Of a stretch of 38,534 nucleotides of DNA, positions 6,653 to 12,322 are shown piece by piece. Both the position numbers and the translations under genes were made by a program. The stretch is from Desulfatibacillum aliphaticivorans DSM 15576 (GTDB lineage: Bacteria; Desulfobacterota; Desulfobacteria; Desulfobacterales; Desulfatibacillaceae), in contig NZ_AUCT01000043.1 in NCBI RefSeq assembly GCF_000429905.1, positions 1 to 38,534 on the forward strand. The letters are read 5' to 3'. Each line of letters opens with the position of its first letter. The first letter of the stretch is position 1. The notes beneath the pieces are model-generated. The model was not told the DNA's origin. It was given only the letters and a program-made list of their open reading frames with translations, and did no database searches.

Positions 6653-7774
6653 TTAATCGATCATTTCCAAAGCGTGGTTGATTTCCCCAAGCACGGGCTC
6701 CTGGGCTTTGGAGGCGAAGCCTTCCAGGGCCTGTTTGGCCTTTTCTCCGCCGATCCTGCCCAGGGCCCAGGCGATCATGCCCAAAACCCGCTCGTCGTCA
6801 TGCTCGCCAAAGGCTTTGATCAGGTCGTCCACGTACATCGGGTCCAGGGTATTGCCCATGACCCGGGCCACGTTCATCTTCCAGCGCCAGATATGCTTGT
6901 AGCCCATATAAAACATGTGGGGCCAGATTTTGGTCTCAAAATACTCCTTGTCCATGTGCAGGAGCTTGGGCAGTTCAAAGTCTCCGGCCTTGGCCGCCGC
7001 TTTCTGATTTACGGGCAGGTCTTTCGCCAGCCAGGGGGCGTTGCGCGGGCACACGTTTTGGCAGCGGTCGCAGCCGTAGACGAAAAGCCCCATGGCTTCC
7101 CGAATTTCCAACGGCGTGATGCCCCGGCCGTAATAGCTGAGAAAGGAGATGCACTTGCGCGGGTCCAGCCTGCCGTTGCCTTTTAAGGCTTTGGTGGGGC
7201 AGGCGGCAATGCAGGCGTTGCGGCACCAGTCCGGACACCCGAACCGCATGGTCGGCTCGTCCGCTTCGAATTCCCGGTCCACCACCACGGCGATGGGAAA
7301 GCTAAAGGAACTTTGGGCCTCGGCCTTGCGGGAGTAAAACAGGCAGTTTTTGCCAAGGGTTCCCAGGCCGGCCCGGGTGGCGGCCGCGCGGTGGGGAAGG
7401 TTGAAAGGAACCTTGGAGTTGATCCCGCCTTCCCGCAGAAAATTTCGGAACGCCTTGATGCGCAGGGCAAGGCCGTCTTTGGTCACCCGGTCGTCGTCCA
7501 GGTAGCACCGGCCGAAATGGCGCTCCATGGAAGGGGGGAAGGACTTTTGGAAATATCCCTCCAGCAGCACAATGATGGATTTTCCCTCGGGCATGATGTT
7601 GGCGGGATCGGTCCCTTGTAGCAGGGAAAGGCCCATCTTTTCAGCCCAGCCGTATTCCTCCTGGTGGGCCTCCAGGTAATCCTTGGAATTGTCGAAAGGC
7701 TCCATGGTCGTGATTCCCACGTCCACGAATCCATTGTCATAGGCGGCTTGCATCACGTCTTGTTTGGTGATCAC
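6653..7774 (-). CDS. QueG-like (epoxyqueuosine reductase-related) double [4Fe-4S] protein with HEAT-like C-terminus
   Basis: A 373-residue protein with the layout of the QueG/reductive-dehalogenase-like family. It has an N-terminal corrinoid-type domain (to about 165) and eight cluster cysteines. The first set is C180-x3-C184-x3-C188-x3-C192-P with C208; the second is C235-D-R-C238-QNV-C242-P-R-N. A C-terminal helical repeat (about 310-370, including DDERVLGMIAWALGRIGG) resembles a HEAT/PBS-lyase repeat. QueG reduces epoxyqueuosine in tRNA, but canonical QueG spaces the first motif C-x2-C-x2-C-x3-CP and has SYLTIE after it; here the spacing is x3-x3-x3 and the text is SFLSYYGRGI. A different substrate is therefore likely. 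The start is GTG 7774, with AAGGAG 7 nt upstream. It is the first gene of a two-gene operon with a ferredoxin, under a palindromic operator. Confidence 0.75.
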   Translation of the reverse strand: MITKQDVMQAAYDNGFVDVGITTMEPFDNSKDYLEAHQEEYGWAEKMGLSLLQGTDPANIMPEGKSIIVLLEGYFQKSFPPSMERHFGRCYLDDDRVTKDGLALRIKAFRNFLREGGINSKVPFNLPHRAAATRAGLGTLGKNCLFYSRKAEAQSSFSFPIAVVVDREFEADEPTMRFGCPDWCRNACIAACPTKALKGNGRLDPRKCISFLSYYGRGITPLEIREAMGLFVYGCDRCQNVCPRNAPWLAKDLPVNQKAAAKAGDFELPKLLHMDKEYFETKIWPHMFYMGYKHIWRWKMNVARVMGNTLDPMYVDDLIKAFGEHDDERVLGMIAWALGRIGGEKAKQALEGFASKAQEPVLGEINHALEMID

Positions 7775-8040
7775 GTCTGTCTCCTTGGCGAAAAAAATTT
7801 GGGATGTCCTGGGGCGGATTATTCCATCATCAGCGGCCCAGTTGGGTTGAAAACGCGCCGGGAAATTTGCGGCGCCTGGGGGAACTCCCGAACCCCGGAC
7901 GAAAGGCTTGGAGACCGCTCCCGCTCCCTTTCGACCTGAGGCGCTTCAATTATACCTGCTTCCTGTCTTAAAATAAAGAGCGCTCGTTAGAATTTTTTGC
8001 CTAACCATTTATTTCCTGTCTGAATCTTGATCTTCGATTA

Positions 8041-8069
8041 ATTATACCGATTGGTATAGTATCCGTAAA
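8041..8069 (-). promoter_or_regulatory. Promoter with perfect TetR-type palindromic operator
   Basis: The 16-base perfect palindrome TATACC-GATT-GGTATA spans 8043-8058. On the minus strand it overlaps a TATAAT -10 (8046-8041) placed 17 nt after TTTACG (8069-8064). The operator thus fills the spacer and part of the -10, a typical repressor position. Palindromes of this size and ATACC/GGTAT form are common for TetR-family repressors; the regulator is not in the window. It would control the QueG-like/ferredoxin operon with a leader of about 260 nt. The rest of 7775-8344 holds no gene. Confidence 0.5.
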
Positions 8070-8344
8070 ATCCCCTCGATTGTCAACGCAATTTCAAGCG
8101 GCATTTCCTTTAGCCGTCTTAGGGCTTCCAGTGCATCTCAGGACACAACAATTTGGGCTTGCTGATGATATAGGCAAAATCATTGTTCAATGGCCCGGCT
8201 TGTGCTAAATTTTGCAACTAAATGAAAATGCAGGCGCGGGGCTCGGCTTACGTTCGGAGAAGTGCAACGTTAGCCTCCTGTTTGCAATATCCGATACAAT
8301 CGTTCTCCCGAAGAAAAATCCACTCCCACAGCAAGAAGGATGCA

Positions 8345-9664
8345 ATGAAAGTATTCATCAGCTACACCCAGCAGGATAAGAAGCACGCGGACCTCATTGC
8401 GGACAAACTTCGCGGCGCCGGGCATGGAGTCTGGTACGACGGATGGAAGATCAAGGCCGGGGACAACCTGCTTGAGAAAATCAATCAGGGCGTGAAGGAG
8501 GTTGACGCCTTCATCATCATTATCAGCAAGGACTCCCTGAGCTCCAAATGGTCCATGCACGAGTATTCGGCCCTGGCTTTCGGCGAGCTGTCCAGCCCCT
8601 CGACGCGGATTATCCCCGTCCTGGTGGATAAAAGCACGGTGCCCCAATATCTGGCCCGATACCAGTACGTGGACCTGTCCGAAAATCTCGACCGGGGCCT
8701 GAACGAGATCCTGGGTTTTTTGTCGGACGAGCCGCCAGCCGCCAAAATAGGGGCTGGCCGGGAGAGAACCTACACCCAGGCCCTTGCCTCCCTGACCAGG
8801 GCGCTGAACGCCGGGAGGCTGTCTTTGTTTTGCGGCGCCGGGACGTCCATTGGCGCGGGCATTCTATCCTGGGACAATTTGCTGCTTATGCTGCTGGAAT
8901 CCATGATGATCCGCATGTCCAGGGAGCACTCCCTGTCCGTAGAGGAAGTGGATCCCATGGAGTTCCAAAGAAGCTACAGCCCCTCCGCTCTGGTGGTTGG
9001 GAAATATCTGAAGACCAACCTGGGCAACGACTTTCTGCCCCAGCTTCGCGACGCCCTGTACTCCAAGAATCCCAAGTCGTGCGCCATCATCGAAGCCATT
9101 GTGGATCTGGCCCGGCCTCAGCGGGACGGCAAACCCCTGGACTCCATCGTGACCTTCAATTTCGACGGTCTCATCGAAGAGGCTTTGTCCGCCAATAACA
9201 TCCGGCACATCGCCATTTACGAAGAAGGCATGCGCTACAGTTGCAGCGAACTGCCCATTTACCACGTCCACGGATACCTGCCGCGCAAAGGGAGAATCAA
9301 AAAAAACACGGACGTGGTGTTCTCGGAGGACGCCTATCACAACCAGTTTATCGATCCCTTTTCGTGGTCCAACCTGATCCAGTTGAACAAGCTGAGCCAA
9401 AACACCTGCCTGTTCATCGGCCTGAGCCTGAACGATCCCAATTTGCGCAGGCTGCTCGACGTGGCCTACCGGAAAAACCCGTCCCGGGAGCTGAACCACT
9501 ACGTCATCAAAAAGGTTCCCAGCCATTCCGAAGGAACCATCAACAGCCTGGCCCTTCTTCTGGAAGAACAGGACGCCAATGAACTGGGCCTGAATGTGGT
9601 CTGGGTCAGGGAATACTCCCACATCGCGCCGTTCCTCACGGAAATCGCCGGCGCCAAAGCATAG
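8345..9664 (+). CDS. TIR-SIR2 fusion protein, candidate NADase defence effector
   Basis: A 439-residue protein with two NAD-handling domains. Residues 1-130 are a TIR domain: MKVFISYTQQDKKHAD at the first strand, a WYD-x-W-K-I-K-A-G-D BB-loop region, and S-K-W69-S-M-H-E73, where E73 fits the catalytic glutamate of TIR NADases. Residues about 155-435 are a SIR2-type domain: FC163-G-A-G-T-S168, T-F-N272-F-D274-G-L-I-E-E, H307-V-H309-G-Y, and L-F-I-G-L-S-L-N-D-P-N. The catalytic Asn and His are both present. There is no signal peptide or membrane segment. ATG 8345 is preceded by AAGGA; an in-frame upstream ATG (8222) would add 41 residues unlike a TIR N-terminus. TIR and SIR2 domains occur as separate effectors or sensors in anti-phage systems such as Thoeris, DSR and SPARTA/SPARSA. 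Here both are in one chain and no Argonaute, SLOG or HerA partner is adjacent. A defence role is inferred, not shown. Confidence 0.85.
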   Translation: MKVFISYTQQDKKHADLIADKLRGAGHGVWYDGWKIKAGDNLLEKINQGVKEVDAFIIIISKDSLSSKWSMHEYSALAFGELSSPSTRIIPVLVDKSTVPQYLARYQYVDLSENLDRGLNEILGFLSDEPPAAKIGAGRERTYTQALASLTRALNAGRLSLFCGAGTSIGAGILSWDNLLLMLLESMMIRMSREHSLSVEEVDPMEFQRSYSPSALVVGKYLKTNLGNDFLPQLRDALYSKNPKSCAIIEAIVDLARPQRDGKPLDSIVTFNFDGLIEEALSANNIRHIAIYEEGMRYSCSELPIYHVHGYLPRKGRIKKNTDVVFSEDAYHNQFIDPFSWSNLIQLNKLSQNTCLFIGLSLNDPNLRRLLDVAYRKNPSRELNHYVIKKVPSHSEGTINSLALLLEEQDANELGLNVVWVREYSHIAPFLTEIAGAKA

Positions 9665-9694
9665 CTGCTTAACCGCTAAACTGCATAACGGCCT

Positions 9695-9753
9695 GCCTCC
9701 GGCGGCCCGCTTTTGAAAAAGCGGGGCAAAACTTTTTAAATGGCGTTGCGCGC
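9695..9753 (+). repeat. 59-bp dispersed repeat with hairpin, 3' of the TIR-SIR2 gene
   Basis: The segment starts GCCTCCGGCGGC and ends TTGCGCGC, with the hairpin CCCGCTTTT-GA-AAAAGCGGG at 9706-9725 followed by an A/T-rich stretch (AAAACTTTTTAAA). A homologous copy of equal length lies at 30651-30709 with a changed but still perfectly paired stem. It begins 30 nt after the TIR-SIR2 stop and probably works as its transcript end. No gene is seen in the rest of 9665-9994. Confidence 0.6.
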
Positions 9754-9994
9754 AGGGCGTATGCCAAGAATTGCGGCTGACCGACTGCGGCGGCGAACAA
9801 GGCTTCCAGGGCCGCAACAAACAGGTCAGCCCGGTTAAATGTAGCCGCGCCCCCTGTGGGCGCCTTATTGACGCGCAAGCGCGTCCATGGCAGGCACGGG
9901 GGCCTGCACTACACTGCCATAGGGAAATCGTTGGCCTGATCCTTCTCCTTTGCGTTTTGACCAACAACGATATGTAATGCCTTGATTTGCCGCT

Positions 9995-10456
9995 TTAGGT
10001 AAAACTCTTGCAGATAACATTGTAATGTTTATCGAGATAATAAAGCCCGAAGAGTTCACCATGTATAGAGTTTAATCCCACAATTTCTTCGCTTACAAAC
10101 CGGATAGGAAAGGACTCTCTCATTAAAATGCTACGCATCTGGCGAAAATCCTCCTCTCCCGGTTCAACCAAGCCATGCCAAAAGTCTATGCCGGTCCGGC
10201 CGCTGTCATCGAGAGCCATTACCGGTTTTAGATACTCGACTTCTTCAGGCGATCCCCAAAAAATATACCCGAGATACGTGTTACCGTGTTGGTCGAAAAA
10301 AAACGTTTTAACGATAACCTGGAAATCCTCAATTTGTTTGATTTCCCTGACAGGTCTGACTGTTTCCTCACTTTCAACAGAGTCATCCATAGGAAAAAAC
10401 CAGACAGGAGTCTCGACAAAGTCTTTTGGCGTTAGTTCAGACAGCTGTTTGTCCAT
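9995..10456 (-). CDS. Hypothetical protein, 153 residues
   Basis: A soluble, acidic protein that I do not recognise. It has no signal peptide, membrane segment or cysteine cluster; its only cysteine is near the C-terminus. Visible features are a VWFFPMDD stretch near the N-terminus and aromatic-rich strands (QVIVKTFFFDQHGNTYLGYIFW). A C-terminal FGLYYLDKHYNVICKSF suggests a small alpha/beta fold. ATG 10456 has only a weak AGG upstream. It is convergent with the TIR-SIR2 gene and lies 40 bp downstream of the metallophosphoesterase stop, in the same direction, so read-through from that gene is possible. Confidence 0.6.
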   Translation of the reverse strand: MDKQLSELTPKDFVETPVWFFPMDDSVESEETVRPVREIKQIEDFQVIVKTFFFDQHGNTYLGYIFWGSPEEVEYLKPVMALDDSGRTGIDFWHGLVEPGEEDFRQMRSILMRESFPIRFVSEEIVGLNSIHGELFGLYYLDKHYNVICKSFT

Positions 10457-10496
10457 TTTTGTACCTATTGATGAAGCGCGAAGGAATACTATTTCA

Positions 10497-11219
10497 TCAA
10501 TACAACCTTCGTGCGTTGATTTCCGGAAAGCCGGCCTTTAGGATTTTATCGGCGGCTTTTTGGATGTTGTAAGGGACGTAGCAGATGGTCAGGGCGTTCA
10601 TTTTGGTGTCCCAGATCACGTATTTGGCGTTGTTATCGCCGTCCCGGGGCTGGCCCACGCTGCCCACGTTGACGATGGTCTTGCGGTTGTCCAGAAGCCA
10701 GCCGCCTTCCAGCAGGGGATAGGTAATGACGTTGTGGCCGTCAAAGGCCACCAGATCCAGGTTGTGGGTGTGGCCCACAAAGCACAGCTTGTAAGGGACC
10801 GAATCCCACATGCGGGATATGGCGCCCTGATCCGCTTCAAACAGGTATTTGTGGATGGAGTCGGGCGGAAAGCCGTGCACGCCCAGGGCGCCGTGAAACT
10901 CGATGTTCACGGGCCATTTTTTAATGCGTTCCACGCTTTCGGGCTTGAGCATTTTACGGGTGAGCAGAGCGGTTTTCTTGGCCTGGGGGTTGAAATAATG
11001 TAGAATGTCGTCGTCGTACACAGCTTCTTCGTGGTTCCCCAGGATGGAGGGGATTTTATTTTCCCACAGGAGCTGCAGGACGGGTTCGGGGTCGGCGCCG
11101 TACCCCACCACGTCTCCCAGGCAGACGCAGGCGTGCACATTTTTAATTTGCATATTTTCCAGGACAGCCGTAAATGCTTCCAGATTGGCGTGAATATCAG
11201 AAATAACAGCAATTCGCAC
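10497..11219 (-). CDS. Calcineurin-like metallophosphoesterase (YfcE/MJ0936-type)
   Basis: A 240-residue cytoplasmic phosphoesterase with all metal motifs: S-D8-I-H10 at the N-terminus, L-G-D36-V-V-G-Y-G, G-N62-H63-E, H115 and G-H150-T-H152. The two-metal site is complete, so it should hydrolyse a phosphomono- or diester; the substrate is not predictable. The length fits the family. The start is GTG 11219 (GTG-CGA-ATT-GCT), which begins directly at the first beta strand; the ribosome-binding site is weak. It is divergent from rpsT. Confidence 0.85.
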   Translation of the reverse strand: MRIAVISDIHANLEAFTAVLENMQIKNVHACVCLGDVVGYGADPEPVLQLLWENKIPSILGNHEEAVYDDDILHYFNPQAKKTALLTRKMLKPESVERIKKWPVNIEFHGALGVHGFPPDSIHKYLFEADQGAISRMWDSVPYKLCFVGHTHNLDLVAFDGHNVITYPLLEGGWLLDNRKTIVNVGSVGQPRDGDNNAKYVIWDTKMNALTICYVPYNIQKAADKILKAGFPEINARRLY

Positions 11220-11262
11220 AGTCGCCCGCCCTTGAAAAATTATGGTTGAATGATATTAGGCC

Positions 11263-11291
11263 TTGACAAGAAAGGCTATTTTCCTTACATA
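11263..11291 (+). promoter_or_regulatory. Probable rpsT promoter
   Basis: TTGACA (11263-11268) and TACATA (11286-11291) are spaced by 17 nt in the gap between the divergent metallophosphoesterase and rpsT. The -35 is perfect and the -10 is weak. The leader would be about 105 nt. Confidence 0.45.
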
Positions 11292-11403
11292 CCGCTTTTT
11301 ATGTTGTGGTGTCTACCGAATATAGGCCCGCACCAGCTAACGAAAGTGAAAAATATATAAATCGGCGATTGAAAAAACAATGCCGGCCAAGGAGGATGCA
11401 ACA

Positions 11404-11670
11404 TTGGCGAATCATAAGTCCGCTTTGAAAAGAGCAAAACAGAACACCATCAAGCAAATGCGCAACCGTTCCTACAAGACCCGTCTCAGGAATATGGTCA
11501 AGAAGGTCAACCAGGCTGTGGAAGCCCAGTCCGTCGATGAAGCCAAAACTATTTTGGTGGAAACTCAGTCGATCATCGATAAGTGCGCGAGCAAGGGCGT
11601 AATCCACAAAAACACCGCTTCCAGGAAGATTTCCCGCCTTGCCAAAAAGGTAGAGGCCCTGGCCGGTTAG
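11404..11670 (+). CDS. rpsT: 30S ribosomal protein S20
   Basis: S20 binds 16S rRNA in the body of the small subunit. The start is TTG 11404, giving (M)ANHKSALKRAKQNTIKQ, the standard S20 N-terminus, with AAGGAGG about 8 nt upstream. The ATG at 11380 would add eight residues and place the ribosome-binding site inside the gene, so I reject it. The protein has 88 residues, is strongly basic and helical throughout, as usual. TTG starts are common for rpsT (E. coli rpsT uses UUG), and the weak start is linked to autoregulation there. It is monocistronic and convergent with lptE. Confidence 0.95.
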   Translation: MANHKSALKRAKQNTIKQMRNRSYKTRLRNMVKKVNQAVEAQSVDEAKTILVETQSIIDKCASKGVIHKNTASRKISRLAKKVEALAG

Positions 11671-11700
11671 GTTACCGAACTTGTAGTGAATGGGTGCGGC

Positions 11701-11752
11701 GGCTGCGCTGCACGGCCGGGCTTCAAAGCCTTGGCCGATACGGCAGCGCGCC
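11701..11752. terminator. Long multi-segment hairpin between convergent rpsT and lptE
   Basis: Nested complementary segments GGC/GCC, GCGCTGC/GCAGCGC, CGGCC/GGCCG and GGCTT/AAGCC fold the whole of 11701-11752 into one long stem with small internal loops. It lies 30 bp after rpsT and 12 bp after the lptE stop, so it may end both transcripts. No T-run follows, so intrinsic termination is not certain. Confidence 0.5.
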
Positions 11753-11764
11753 GACCGATCCCCA

Positions 11765-12292
11765 TTAAAAACCTTCAAAATATGCTTCCATCCGATGGCG
11801 GATTTTCATAGCCAGGCGCGTGGTTAACACCGACAACGCCTGGTTTTTGTTTGCCTGGGTGGCCGCCAGGTTTTCGCTCACCACCTGATAGGTCTCGTAT
11901 TCCGAAATCTTGTCGTCCGCCCACAACACCCGGCCGTCTTCATCAAGCAATTCCAGAGACAAAATCATTTTCACCCTGCGCAGGGCTGAATCCCCGGACG
12001 ACCTGCGCGCGGCATTCTCATCCAATAAAGACGCGATGGACCCCGCCAAAAGCACGTTGGCCTCGGCGCGGCTGTGGGCCAGGGTGAATTTTTGCTCCCG
12101 GGTGAACTCCCGGATCAAACCGTTTGTTATCATGGTTTCCAGGCCGGTTTCGGCTGTTTCGTTATCCAAAACCGGTATGAAAACGGCCCGCACGGGGTCG
12201 CCGGGCCTGGCGCCTCCGGAAAAATGATATCCGCAGGCGCACAGGCTTAACATCAATACGGGTAAAACCAGACGCAAAAGAGCCTTTTGCAT
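11765..12292 (-). CDS. lptE: LPS-assembly lipoprotein LptE
   Basis: A 175-residue outer-membrane lipoprotein. It starts with a signal peptide and lipobox (LPVLMLSLCA-C20-GYHFSG), so C20 would be lipidated. The CGYHF start and the following VFIPVLDNETAETGLET are typical of LptE, which plugs LptD and helps insert lipopolysaccharide in the outer leaflet. The C-terminal half has the expected alternating strands and a helix (NLAATQANKNQALSVLTTRLAMKI). It lies 30 bp behind leuS, a widely conserved gene order, so the two are co-transcribed. It is strong evidence for a diderm cell with LPS. Confidence 0.85.
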   Translation of the reverse strand: MQKALLRLVLPVLMLSLCACGYHFSGGARPGDPVRAVFIPVLDNETAETGLETMITNGLIREFTREQKFTLAHSRAEANVLLAGSIASLLDENAARRSSGDSALRRVKMILSLELLDEDGRVLWADDKISEYETYQVVSENLAATQANKNQALSVLTTRLAMKIRHRMEAYFEGF

Positions 12293-12322
12293 AGGGCGGT
12301 CCCTGAACCTTTCCTGCAGCGG

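Noticed and set aside
8222..8344. N-terminal extension of the TIR-SIR2 protein from ATG 8222
   Set aside because: The TIR fold starts at MKVFISYT (8345) with a good ribosome-binding site; the extra residues look like translated non-coding DNA.
8345..9664. Thoeris system
   Set aside because: Thoeris needs separate ThsA (SIR2-SLOG or similar) and ThsB (TIR) proteins; here a single chain holds TIR then SIR2 and no second gene is adjacent.
11380..11403. ATG 11380 as the rpsT start
   Set aside because: The Shine-Dalgarno AAGGAGG lies after it, and S20 proteins start at ANHKSALKR, which fits TTG 11404.
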